From assembly GCA_017482355.1 (NCBI GenBank), contig JAFUNJ010000009.1:1-64000 (forward strand): a stretch of 64,000 nt of DNA, read 5' to 3'. The position numbers and the translations under genes were made by a program. The first letter of the stretch is position 1. Each line of letters opens with the position of its first letter. Of the stretch, positions 7,241 to 15,693 are shown piece after piece. The notes under the pieces are model-generated. The model did no database searches and was not told the origin of the DNA. It saw only the letters and a program-made list of their open reading frames with translations. The DNA is from Clostridia bacterium (GTDB lineage Bacteria; Bacillota; Clostridia; Oscillospirales; CAG-272).

Positions 7241-7336
7241 ATTATTTTCTTTTGTTTTCTCTCATTGTATAATGTGGGGGCGGTGGCGCTTTCTTTTATC
7301 GGTATTTTATTTTTAATATTTTAAGGAGAAAACAAA

Positions 7337-8572
7337 ATGAAAACCATTAAATTAGGCATTTTCGGTCTGGGCCGGGGCAGCTCCTTTATGGAGAGTGTGC
7401 TGGTCAATAACGGCGAGGTGGTCGCTCTTTGCGACCGGGATGTAAAAAAGATGGAAAAAGCGGCAGAAAACCTGCCGGAAAAGCCTGCTTTTTACACCGA
7501 TTTTGAGGCATTTATCCGGCATGATATGGATGCGGTCTTTTTGGCAAACTGCTTTCATGAGCACGCTTCCTTTGCCATCCGCTGCCTGGAGGCCGGCTTC
7601 CATGTACTGAGTGAGTGCACCTCCAATGCCACCATGGCAGAAGGCGTGGCGCTGGTGCGGGCCGCCGAAAAGAGCAAGGGCTTTTATATGCTGGCGGAAA
7701 ATTATCCCTTTATGCGCTTCAATCAGGAGATGCGCCGCATTTACCGAAGCGGCACGCTGGGCAAGGCTCTTTATGCGGAGGGGGAGTATAATCATCCCTT
7801 CGATATGAACGATGAGGAAACCCATAAGGGGCTGCGCCCCTATCCGGAGCATTGGCGCAATTTCCTACCCCGCAGCTACTATATCACCCACTCTCTGGCA
7901 CCGCTGATGTATATGACCGGCGCTGTTCCCAAAAGAGTGACCGCTATGGCTTGTTTTGCCCCCTTTGATGAGTTTGATATTGTGGGCACCGGCGTTGCTG
8001 ACCGTGCCGCCATTATTACCACCCTCAACGACGATGATTCGGTCTTTAGGGTGACCGGCTGTGCCGCCTTCGGCGGCCATAGCAATTCCTACCGGATCTG
8101 CGGTACCAAGGGCCAGGCGGAAAATCACCGGGGTGTCAAGGACAAGGTGATGCTGCGCTTTAATAAATGGGATATCCCCGAAGGGATGGAGGAGAAAAAC
8201 TACTATATCCCCGAATGGCCCGCAGACCTCAAGGAGCTGATCGAAAAGGCCGGTCACGGCGGCGGAGATTTCTTTGTGATCAAGGAATTCTTCGATTGCA
8301 TCCGGGAAAACCGTCAGCCGGAGTTTGATGCTTATTTTGCCACCACCTGTGCCTCTGTGGCGATCCTGGCCCATCGGAGCCTGCTGGAGCAGGGCGTTCC
8401 CTATGATATTCCCGATTTCCATCGGGAAGAGGATCGCCAAAAGTACGAAAATGATACTCTTCTTCCGCTGCCTCGTGGCGGCGAGGCGCCGAATATGCCC
8501 TGCTGCTCCCGGCCTGATTATCAGCCAGACCCCCAAAAGTATGCCAATTATCTGAAAATGGTAAAACAGTAA
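7337..8572 (+). CDS. Gfo/Idh/MocA-family oxidoreductase
   Basis: 411 residues. The N-terminus is an NAD(P)-binding Rossmann fold (IKLGIFGLGRGSSFMESV; the usual GxGxxG variant) followed by the family's C-terminal alpha/beta domain. The expected E-K-P-like segment is altered to SECTSNATMAEG, which is seen in subfamilies acting on other substrates. Members oxidise or reduce sugars, inositols and amino sugars with NAD(P). The start is preceded by AAGGAG. It is the only gene between its AraC-type regulator and a terminator, so it is probably a monocistronic regulated enzyme; the substrate is unknown. Confidence 0.82.
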   Translation: MKTIKLGIFGLGRGSSFMESVLVNNGEVVALCDRDVKKMEKAAENLPEKPAFYTDFEAFIRHDMDAVFLANCFHEHASFAIRCLEAGFHVLSECTSNATMAEGVALVRAAEKSKGFYMLAENYPFMRFNQEMRRIYRSGTLGKALYAEGEYNHPFDMNDEETHKGLRPYPEHWRNFLPRSYYITHSLAPLMYMTGAVPKRVTAMACFAPFDEFDIVGTGVADRAAIITTLNDDDSVFRVTGCAAFGGHSNSYRICGTKGQAENHRGVKDKVMLRFNKWDIPEGMEEKNYYIPEWPADLKELIEKAGHGGGDFFVIKEFFDCIRENRQPEFDAYFATTCASVAILAHRSLLEQGVPYDIPDFHREEDRQKYENDTLLPLPRGGEAPNMPCCSRPDYQPDPQKYANYLKMVKQ

Positions 8573-8584
8573 AGTGAACGAGGC

Positions 8585-8633
8585 ACCCCAATTCATTTGG
8601 GGTCAAGGCTTCATCGGCCAATTCAATTGGCCG
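8585..8633. repeat. Two adjacent palindromes downstream of the oxidoreductase
   Basis: ACCCCAA/TTGGGGT (8585-8603) and CGGCCAATT/AATTGGCCG (8615-8633) are tandem hairpin-forming palindromes. There is no T run after either. The remainder of the 8573-8757 gap contains no gene that I can support. Confidence 0.5.
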
Positions 8634-8757
8634 GGGGTGTGTGCTTTCCGCCTCATCACCTGCTGCGCAAGAGGAATCCTTGGAATTAGGAGGCGGGCAG
8701 TTGCCGCCGCAACGTCTTTCTTCTACATCTATCTCTTTCTCTTAATGTGACACATGA

Positions 8758-8800
8758 TAAAAACCCGAAGTACGGCAGTTGACGTACTTCGGGTTTTCTT
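8758..8800. terminator. Bidirectional terminator
   Basis: AAAACCCGAAGTACG pairs with CGTACTTCGGGTTTT (8783-8797) with a loop of about 8 bases and T runs on both strands. It ends the LCP gene on the minus strand and can stop transcription from the oxidoreductase. Confidence 0.9.
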
Positions 8801-9793
8801 TTATTCAGTTTCTTCGCCGTAGAGTTTGCCGTCGTAGACAAAATCCCGCAGATGTTGGTTGCCGGGTTCCTCGTTATAGGTCAGGTACCACACACCCTTG
8901 ATCATCTTGCCGCCGTAGCCGCCCTCCTGGTCCACTGCCAAGGGAAAAACTGCCTGGCGGATCTGGTAGCCGCCCAGCACCACCTTCATTCCCAGGTTGG
9001 TCACGTCTCCGCTGGAGAGGGTGGTTTTTACCAACTCCAGCAGCTCCTTGGCCACAGCGGGATATTCCAGCACATTCTTTTTCTTCAGCTTTTCATAGCA
9101 GGCGGTCAGCACGATCTCATGCATTTCGGAGCGGGCTTCGGTACCGCCCACATTATTGCGAGCCCGCACCATACCCAGCACCTGCATACCTGAAAGGGTC
9201 TGGAGGCCGGTGGTGGGGATCAGGTCGGCGGTAATGCCCCGCTCCCAAGCCAATTGGCCGATATGGATATTGGCCTCTTTGCGGTAGGCGCTGCTCACAT
9301 CCAGCTGGATGCCGCCCAGCACATCGATCACCTTTTCCATATTGGTAAAGTTGATAACGGCGTAATCCTCGATATTCAGACCGAATGTCTGGTTCAGAGT
9401 CTTGACCGCCAGAGCCGGGCCGCCATAGGAATAGGCATGATTCAGCTTGGTCTTGCCGTGGCCTTCGATCTCCACATAAGTGTCCCGCTGGACAGCGGAC
9501 AGGCGGATCTCCTTCATTTCCTCATCGATGGTGACGATGACGATACTGTCGCTGCGGCCCACCATGGAGGAATCGGTGGTATCGATACCGAAGAGGGCGA
9601 TATTGGTAATGTGGGCGTGATGATAATCCTGCTCTTCGATACCGGTCTCCTCCCGGGTGAGGCCTTCTTCCTGCTCCATTCCGCTGAAAAGATAGGCATA
9701 AACGCCCCAAAGCACCCCTCCCAGCACCAGGATGGTGATCAGAAAGGAGGCGATAAATCGGGTCAGGGCATTAAATTTAAACTTCTTCAGCAT
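8801..9793 (-). CDS. LytR-CpsA-Psr (LCP) family cell-wall ligase
   Basis: 330 residues: a short cytoplasmic basic start, one membrane segment (about 15-35) and an extracellular LCP domain. Typical LCP features are the FGIDTTDSSMVGRSDSIVIVTID block, LSAVQRDTYVEI, KLNHAYSYGG (Lys/Asn/His) and RARNNVGGTEARSEMHEIVL with the arginines that bind the polyprenyl pyrophosphate head group. LCP enzymes transfer teichoic acids or capsules from undecaprenyl-pyrophosphate to peptidoglycan, so this protein could attach the polymer made by the 17.9-30.8 kb cluster. It starts 3 bases downstream of the ackA stop and is probably cotranscribed with it. Confidence 0.9.
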   Translation of the reverse strand: MLKKFKFNALTRFIASFLITILVLGGVLWGVYAYLFSGMEQEEGLTREETGIEEQDYHHAHITNIALFGIDTTDSSMVGRSDSIVIVTIDEEMKEIRLSAVQRDTYVEIEGHGKTKLNHAYSYGGPALAVKTLNQTFGLNIEDYAVINFTNMEKVIDVLGGIQLDVSSAYRKEANIHIGQLAWERGITADLIPTTGLQTLSGMQVLGMVRARNNVGGTEARSEMHEIVLTACYEKLKKKNVLEYPAVAKELLELVKTTLSSGDVTNLGMKVVLGGYQIRQAVFPLAVDQEGGYGGKMIKGVWYLTYNEEPGNQHLRDFVYDGKLYGEETE

Positions 9794-9796
9794 TTT

Positions 9797-10990
9797 TTAC
9801 TTGGAAATAACATCCAGAGTCTGCCGTGCGATAGCCAACTCCTCGTTGGTGGGGATCACGCAGATCTTCACCTTGGATGCATCGGTGCTGACCACCCGGG
9901 CGCCGCCGCGGGTATTGTTCTTTTCTTCGTCCATTTCAGCACCCAGGAAAGCCAGGGGCTTGGTGATGGCATTGCGCATGGCAGGGTTGTTCTCGCCAAT
10001 GCCGGCGGTGAACACGATGGCATCTACGCCGCCCATGGCAGCTGCATAGGAGCCCACATACTTGGTTACCTGATAGGCAAACATATCCAGTGCCAAGCGG
10101 GCACGCTCGTTGCCCTCGGCGGCGGCAGCGTCCAGATCGCGGAAGTCGTTGGAAACGCCGCTCAGGCCCAGCACACCGCTCTTCTTATTCATCAGGTTGC
10201 TCATCTCATCGGGGGTCAGACCCTCTTTATTCATGATATACATAGCAACTGCGGGGTCGATATCACCGCAGCGGGTGCCCATCAGAACACCGGCCAGGGG
10301 GGTGAAGCCCATGGAGGTATCCACACAGCGGCCGCTGTCTACAGCGGTAATGGAGGAGCCGTTGCCCAGATGGCAGGTAACGATCTTCAGCTCCTTGGGA
10401 TCCTTGCCCAGCAGCTTGGCACATTCGCCGGCCACATAGCCGTGGGAGGTGCCATGAGCGCCGAAGCGGCGGATGCCGTACTTCTCGTAATATTCATAGG
10501 GGATGGGGTAGATGGCAGCGGTCTTGGGCATCCCATAGTGGAATGCGGTATCATAAACGGTGACCTGAGGAACATCCTTGCCCATGACCTCCATGCAGGC
10601 GCGCAGACCGGTAACGGCTGCGGGATTGTGCAGGGGAGCAAACTCGGTGAGGCTTTCCAGGGTGTTGACCTTCTCTTCGTCCATCAGAGTGGCTTCCACA
10701 AATACCTCGCCGCCGTTTACCACACGGTGGCCTACTGCGGAGATCTCGGCGACATCCTTGATCACGCCCCACTTTTCGTCGGTCAGGTGCTTCAGAACCA
10801 TCTTGATGCCCTCGGCGTGGTTAGGCATGGGATGCTCCATCTCCAGCTTATCGCCGTTGGCTTCATGCTTAAAGGTGCCGTCCAGACCGATACGGTCGCA
10901 AAGACCCTTTGCCAGCACAGCCTCCTGCTCCATATCGATCAGCTGATATTTCAGAGAGGAGCTGCCTGCGTTAATGACCAGAATTTTCAT
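9797..10990 (-). CDS. ackA: Acetate kinase
   Basis: 397 residues, full length for AckA. It begins MKILVINAGSSSLKYQLID (the N-terminal ASKHA nucleotide-binding loop) and contains VTVYDTAFH and the HGTSHGYV segment. ATGD-fold motifs HLGNGSSITAVDSG and FTAGIGENN are also present. It converts acetyl phosphate and ADP to acetate and ATP in fermentation. The gene has its own promoter and is divergent from tmcAL, which uses acetate directly; the neighbours share a metabolite. No phosphotransacetylase gene is adjacent in this window. LCP follows 3 bases downstream. Confidence 0.97.
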   Translation of the reverse strand: MKILVINAGSSSLKYQLIDMEQEAVLAKGLCDRIGLDGTFKHEANGDKLEMEHPMPNHAEGIKMVLKHLTDEKWGVIKDVAEISAVGHRVVNGGEVFVEATLMDEEKVNTLESLTEFAPLHNPAAVTGLRACMEVMGKDVPQVTVYDTAFHYGMPKTAAIYPIPYEYYEKYGIRRFGAHGTSHGYVAGECAKLLGKDPKELKIVTCHLGNGSSITAVDSGRCVDTSMGFTPLAGVLMGTRCGDIDPAVAMYIMNKEGLTPDEMSNLMNKKSGVLGLSGVSNDFRDLDAAAAEGNERARLALDMFAYQVTKYVGSYAAAMGGVDAIVFTAGIGENNPAMRNAITKPLAFLGAEMDEEKNNTRGGARVVSTDASKVKICVIPTNEELAIARQTLDVISK

Positions 10991-11037
10991 GGTTTTATTC
11001 TCCTTTATAAAAAATCTCTTTTATTTTGCAATTATTT

Positions 11038-11066
11038 ATTATATAATAAGAAAAAGAAACTTTCAA
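11038..11066 (-). promoter_or_regulatory. ackA promoter
   Basis: On the minus strand TTGAAA (11061-11066), a 17-base spacer and TATAAT (11038-11043) precede ackA. Confidence 0.7.
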
Positions 11067-11096
11067 CATTTTTTTAAAGAAAAGGAGGCAGCTCGG

Positions 11097-12218
11097 ATGA
11101 TTTTTGCCGTCATCAGTGAATTCAATCCCTTCCATAACGGCCATCAATGGCTGCTTTCCCAACTGCCAAAACAGGATGGAAATTATACGGTCTGTATTAT
11201 GAGCGGTAGTTTTGTACAAAGAGGAGAGCCTGCCGCCTACGATAAATGGCAGCGGGCCGCTGCTGCGGTGCAGGGCGGGGCAGATCTGGTGCTGGAGTTG
11301 CCGGTTCCCTTTGTACTTTCCGATGGAGACCGTTTTGCCGCCAAAGGGGTGGAACTGGCCGCTGCGCTGGGGCAGCCGGTCACCATGGCCTTCGGCACGG
11401 AATGTGAAAGCTTAGAGGGGCTTGCAAAGTTGGCTGCCCTTCCGGAGGAGGCTCTGCCGATAAAGGAATTTTTGGAGCAGGGGCTTTCCTATGGCGCTGC
11501 CCGCCAGGCGGCATTGGAAAAAGTGTTCCCGCAGGAAGGAAAATTATTATTGCAGCCCAATAATCTGTTGGCCTGCGGGTATATCCGTGCCTGCCGGCAG
11601 TATGGGCTGGGTTATCTGGGCATTCAGCGTAAGGTTGCCCACGACGGTGCGCCGGTGGGCAATGTGGCCTCTGCCTCCTATATTCGGGCGCATCGGGAGT
11701 GCTTTTCCCGGTATTGTGCCTTCCCCCAGGGGGGCGCTTTGGACGTGGCCGTTGCTGAGCGGGGGATGATGACCCTTCTTAAAACCAAGACCGCCCCTCA
11801 GCTGAAAAACACCGCCAACATTACCGAGGGGCTGGAAAACCGGATCCTGGCGGCTCTCTATGAGACCGACGGGCTGCAGGCCCTTTACGATCATATTAAA
11901 ACCAAGCGATATTCCCACGCCAAGCTTCGCCGGGCGGTCTCTGCCGCTGTGCTGGGGATCCCTGCCGGGCTTCCGGAGCAGCCGGCTCCCTATCTGCGGG
12001 TACTGGCCTTCGGAGAGCGGGGGACAACGCTTTTGCGCTCCCTGCGGGAAAGTGCCACACTGCCTCTTTGCCAGAACGGCAAGGAGTGTGAGCGGGCCAA
12101 TGCCGCCTTTTTTGAGGTGGAGCGGCTGGCCACCGATCTGCGCAATTGCTGGTGCGAACGTCCGGTTTCCGGGGGAGAAGATTACCGGAAAGTAGCCAAA
12201 GCATTGAAATTTGAATAA
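11097..12218 (+). CDS. tmcAL: tRNA(Met) cytidine acetate ligase
   Basis: 373 residues. The N-terminus carries the nucleotidyltransferase-like HxGH motif (ISEFNPFHNGHQWLL) and MSGSFVQRGEPA, diagnostic of TmcAL (formerly YlbM/DUF795). TmcAL activates free acetate with ATP and acetylates C34 of elongator tRNA-Met to ac4C, helping accurate AUG decoding. I start it at ATG 11097, preceded by AAAGGAGG; the frame is open upstream but without a better site. It is divergent from ackA, a common arrangement in Clostridia that fits its use of acetate. Confidence 0.93.
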   Translation: MIFAVISEFNPFHNGHQWLLSQLPKQDGNYTVCIMSGSFVQRGEPAAYDKWQRAAAAVQGGADLVLELPVPFVLSDGDRFAAKGVELAAALGQPVTMAFGTECESLEGLAKLAALPEEALPIKEFLEQGLSYGAARQAALEKVFPQEGKLLLQPNNLLACGYIRACRQYGLGYLGIQRKVAHDGAPVGNVASASYIRAHRECFSRYCAFPQGGALDVAVAERGMMTLLKTKTAPQLKNTANITEGLENRILAALYETDGLQALYDHIKTKRYSHAKLRRAVSAAVLGIPAGLPEQPAPYLRVLAFGERGTTLLRSLRESATLPLCQNGKECERANAAFFEVERLATDLRNCWCERPVSGGEDYRKVAKALKFE

Positions 12219-12222
12219 AAGG

Positions 12223-12251
12223 TTGTAAAATCGTCCATTATATGGTAAAAT
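12223..12251 (+). promoter_or_regulatory. Promoter of the RNase J gene
   Basis: TTGTAA (12223-12228), 17-base spacer, TAAAAT (12246-12251). About 110 bases of leader follow, including the GC-rich hairpin-capable GCCGGAACGCCGCGGC. Confidence 0.55.
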
Positions 12252-12363
12252 AATAAAGATTAAGTTAAAAAAACTGCCGGAACGCCGCGGCGGTTTCATC
12301 ATTCCCGTTTGAAAAACCACTCGTTCAAAGGGGTCTTTATAAAATTGTCAAGAAAGGATATTT

Positions 12364-14331
12364 ATGGAAAAAACGAAAAAACAAACGATGGATCGGGCAG
12401 AAGCGCGTAAGGCAAAGGGCCGCCGCTCTGCCAAGCCTCTGAATTTAGAGGAGCTCATTAACAGCAACGATCTTCTGATCGCTGCGGAAGGAAAGCGGGG
12501 GACTGTGGCAGTAGGGGAGCATATCGCCTCCCAGGAAAAGAAAAAAGCCCCTGCTAAAAAGCCCGCTGCCAAAAAGCCGGCGGCACCGAAAAAGAAGCCT
12601 GCCGCCAAAAAAGCCGAGCCTGCCAAAAAGAGCGAGGCACCCAAGACTCCTGCCAAGCGAGGCAGAAAGCCTTTGGGCAAATTAAAGGTCATCCCTCTGG
12701 GCGGGCTGGATGAGATCGGTAAGAATATGACCGTTTTTGAATATGAAAACGATATCATCATCATCGATTGCGGCCTGGCCTTCCCCAGCACCGATATGCT
12801 GGGGGTGGATCTGGTGATCCCTGATATTACCTATCTGCGCAAAAATATGGAGAAGATCCGGGGCATCTTTCTGACCCACGGTCATGAGGACCATATCGGC
12901 TCTCTGCCCTATGTACTGAAGGAATTCAATGTGCCGGTCTACGGCAATAAGCTGACCCTCGGTCTGGTGCGCCGCAAGCTGGCAGAGCACCGGATGGAAA
13001 AAACCGCCATGCTTATCGAGACCGCTCCCGGCTCCATCATTGAGCGGGGCTGCTTTAAGGTGGAGTTCATCAAGGTGAACCATTCCATCCCCGATGCCGC
13101 CGGCTTTGCCATTCGCACCCCGGTGGGTACGGTGCTCCATACCGGCGACTTTAAGATCGATACCACCCCCATCCACGGCCGCCCCATCGATCTGGCCCGC
13201 ATCGGTGAGCTGGGTAAGGAAGGGGTCTTGCTGTTGATGGCTGATTCCACCAATGCCGGCCGGCCCGGCATGGCCTCCTCTGAAAAGAAGGTGGGCAAGG
13301 CGTTGCTTTCCATCTTTGAGGGGGCGCAGGATAAGCGGATCATTGTGGCATCCTTTGCCTCCAATGTGCATCGGGTGCAGCAGATCATCGATGCTTCGGT
13401 GAAATTCGGCCGCAAGGTGGCTGCCTCCGGCCGCTCCATGGAGGGCGTTATCGCCGTGGCGCATGAACTTGGGTATTTGAAAATACCCAAGGGGACTTTG
13501 ATCCCGCTGGAGCAGGTCTCTAAGTATCCGCCCCATAAGATCACCCTCATCACCACAGGCTCTCAGGGCGAGCCCATGAGTGCTCTTTACCGGATGGCCT
13601 TTTCCGATCACCGTACCATAACAGTGAATCAGAACGATCTGATCATCATCTCTGCATCCCCCATTCCCGGCAATGAGCTGCTGGTCAGCCGTGTCATCAA
13701 TGAATTGGAAAAGTTGGGTGCCACCGTGGTGGATAATAAAATGGCGGATGTTCATGTTTCAGGCCACGCCTGCCAGGAGGAGTTGAAGCTGATCCTGGGG
13801 CTGGTGAAGCCGAAATTCTTTATGCCGGTTCACGGTGAATACCATCACCTTTTCTCCCATGCCAAGTTGGCGATCGAAACAGGAATGGCAGAGGACCATG
13901 TGTTCCTGGGAGCCAACGGCAATGTATTAGAGCTTTCCAAGGATGCGGCCAAGATCACCGGCAGCGTGCCCTCCGGCCAGGTCATGGTGGATGGCATCGG
14001 TGTGGGCGATGTGGGCAATATTGTGCTGCGTGACCGCCGGATCCTTTCCCAGGAGGGGATCATTCTGGTGGTGGCCGCCATCAATAAACAGACCAAGGCG
14101 GTGGTCAGCGGCCCGGATATCGTCTCCCGCGGTTTTATTTATGTGCGGGAAAATGAGGATCTTATGGGCGAAGCTCAGGAGGTAGTGGCTGCCGCCCTGA
14201 AAAAGAGCCTGGCCCGGGGCAATCTGGAGTGGGCTGCCCTCAAGAGCGATATGAAGGATGCGTTGGCGCATTTCATTATGTCTAAAACCAAGCGGGCGCC
14301 GATGATCATTCCTATAATTATGGATGTATAA
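12364..14331 (+). CDS. rnj: Ribonuclease J with Lys/Ala/Pro-rich N-terminal extension
   Basis: 655 residues. The core (from about residue 108) is a beta-CASP metallo-beta-lactamase RNase: GGLDEIGKNMTVFEY, the zinc motif HGHEDHIGS, HTGDFKID, ADSTNAGRPG, SGRSMEG, PVHGEYHHL and a C-terminal dimerisation domain, as in Bacillus RNase J. It processes and degrades mRNA and matures 16S rRNA as an endo- and 5'-exonuclease. Compared with RNase J of about 555 residues, it has an extra ~105-residue N-terminus. Residues about 59-107 are almost entirely Lys, Ala and Pro, suggesting a disordered RNA- or ribosome-binding tail. It stands alone between its promoter and a terminator. Confidence 0.93.
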   Translation: MEKTKKQTMDRAEARKAKGRRSAKPLNLEELINSNDLLIAAEGKRGTVAVGEHIASQEKKKAPAKKPAAKKPAAPKKKPAAKKAEPAKKSEAPKTPAKRGRKPLGKLKVIPLGGLDEIGKNMTVFEYENDIIIIDCGLAFPSTDMLGVDLVIPDITYLRKNMEKIRGIFLTHGHEDHIGSLPYVLKEFNVPVYGNKLTLGLVRRKLAEHRMEKTAMLIETAPGSIIERGCFKVEFIKVNHSIPDAAGFAIRTPVGTVLHTGDFKIDTTPIHGRPIDLARIGELGKEGVLLLMADSTNAGRPGMASSEKKVGKALLSIFEGAQDKRIIVASFASNVHRVQQIIDASVKFGRKVAASGRSMEGVIAVAHELGYLKIPKGTLIPLEQVSKYPPHKITLITTGSQGEPMSALYRMAFSDHRTITVNQNDLIIISASPIPGNELLVSRVINELEKLGATVVDNKMADVHVSGHACQEELKLILGLVKPKFFMPVHGEYHHLFSHAKLAIETGMAEDHVFLGANGNVLELSKDAAKITGSVPSGQVMVDGIGVGDVGNIVLRDRRILSQEGIILVVAAINKQTKAVVSGPDIVSRGFIYVRENEDLMGEAQEVVAAALKKSLARGNLEWAALKSDMKDALAHFIMSKTKRAPMIIPIIMDV

Positions 14332-14332
14332 A

Positions 14333-14369
14333 AACAAGAGGAAGAAGACTTGTGCTTCTTCCTCTTTTT
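14333..14369. terminator. Terminator between RNase J and ceramidase-like genes
   Basis: AAGAGGAAGAAG (14336-14347) pairs with CTTCTTCCTCTT (14355-14366), with A and T runs on either side; it can serve both convergent genes. Confidence 0.88.
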
Positions 14370-14370
14370 A

Positions 14371-15693
14371 TCATTTGATCTTATTCAGCAACTCCAGCGA
14401 TATCCGGATCATATTAGTGGCAGTATCGGCCCGGTAGTTGGCGGTGGCGGTCTCATAGGAGAATTCCGCAAAGCAATCCTCGGTGGGGAAATAGCCTTCG
14501 TAGCCGTTGGCGCAGCAGGATGCCATGGTCAGGGGGAAGGGAGAGGCTTCCTTGATAGCCGAACCGATCTCGTTGAAGGGCTCACCGGGCAGGCCGGCAA
14601 GTGCGAAATCGCCCACCCGCAAGGCGGTGAGGGGCAGGGTCGTGGTATCAGGCTTTTCCATCAGGGCGACGATCCGTACCGCCTCGGCCACCAGGGTGGT
14701 GGCGCCCATGCCCTTTACGGCGCCCTCGGGGAAGACCTTTTTATCTTCCCCCACCTCCAGGTACCGCTGATGGATGCGCATGGCCTCCTCCAGCTGCTCC
14801 GGGCGGCCCTTATTGTACCAAACGGTCAGGGGCGCCTGGATATAATCAATAGTGTCCCCCTCCAGCTTATCTGCATGGCAGTAGTTGGCGATCACCGAAA
14901 GGGCGATCTTTTCGCCCATGTAGCGGGCTCTGCTGTAGCCCCCCGAGCGCTCTCCCTTGGGCAGACGCACATCGATATGGTTCAGGTTGCCCTGAGCGCC
15001 GTTGAGATAAAGGCAGTAGGAGTTGGGGATCAGCTTTTCATAGGTTCTCCGCACAAATCCGGGATAATCTGCCGAGATCAGGCTGCCGCCGATAACATCC
15101 GGGTGCACCTGGAAATTTACAATGCCGATCTCCGGCTTGCCTTCCCTCTTGAGGATCAGCAGGGAGGAGGTTTCGTCGCAATGGCCGATGGGTGCTATGA
15201 TATCGGGATTCTGCCGCCCGGGATTGGTGCGTACTGAGCCGTCCTTCATCCGGAAACGGCGCAGGAAGGCCACATCCTTGGCCTCGCCCCGGGTGTAAAG
15301 CATTTCAGTGGGGGCAACATCCTTCAGCGCCATAACTGCCAGATCCTGCAGCCGGCGGCGGAGAAATTCACGGTAATCCTCGTTTTCACGGTTTCCCCGG
15401 GCGTCTGCTGTGCCGGGCCCCAGATGGGTATGGGTACAGCAGATAAAGATCGCTTCGGCGGGAAGGCCCACCGCCTCGCCGATGGCTTGCCGCAGCTCGC
15501 CCATCAGGCTCTGGTGGATGCCGATCAGATCCAGGCCGATCAGCACCGCCTTTTTCTCGCCGTTATCAAAGGCGACTGCATGGGCTTGCAGGGGATCCAG
15601 TACCCCTTCCGCATAGCGGGGGTGGAAGTAGCCCTGCAGAGAGGTGCCGAGATAAGGGGTGATATCCGTTCTTGCAAAGCCGGTTTGTAACAT
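14371..15693 (-). CDS. Neutral/alkaline ceramidase-like (PF04734-type) hydrolase
   Basis: 440 residues. The pattern GFARTDITP at the N-terminus, a CCTHTHLGP metal-binding stretch (about 85-93) and a LNGAQGNLNHI segment match the N-terminal domain of neutral/alkaline non-lysosomal ceramidases, zinc amidases. No signal peptide is visible, and the C-terminal lipid-presenting domain of true ceramidases is absent. In gut Firmicutes such proteins are usually of unknown substrate and occur in sugar-related operons. Here it is the last gene of an AraC - Gfo/Idh/MocA - ceramidase-like operon and begins one base after the oxidoreductase stop, following GGAGGAA. Confidence 0.75.
   Translation of the reverse strand: MLQTGFARTDITPYLGTSLQGYFHPRYAEGVLDPLQAHAVAFDNGEKKAVLIGLDLIGIHQSLMGELRQAIGEAVGLPAEAIFICCTHTHLGPGTADARGNRENEDYREFLRRRLQDLAVMALKDVAPTEMLYTRGEAKDVAFLRRFRMKDGSVRTNPGRQNPDIIAPIGHCDETSSLLILKREGKPEIGIVNFQVHPDVIGGSLISADYPGFVRRTYEKLIPNSYCLYLNGAQGNLNHIDVRLPKGERSGGYSRARYMGEKIALSVIANYCHADKLEGDTIDYIQAPLTVWYNKGRPEQLEEAMRIHQRYLEVGEDKKVFPEGAVKGMGATTLVAEAVRIVALMEKPDTTTLPLTALRVGDFALAGLPGEPFNEIGSAIKEASPFPLTMASCCANGYEGYFPTEDCFAEFSYETATANYRADTATNMIRISLELLNKIK

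Noticed and set aside
8573..8757. Possible structured RNA downstream of the first oxidoreductase
   Set aside because: Two palindromes are clear, but I could not match the region to any RNA class and no promoter is evident.
9254..11077. Open frame of 607 codons on the plus strand
   Set aside because: It lies antisense to the clear LCP and ackA genes, has no homology signal, and results from the codon bias of those genes.
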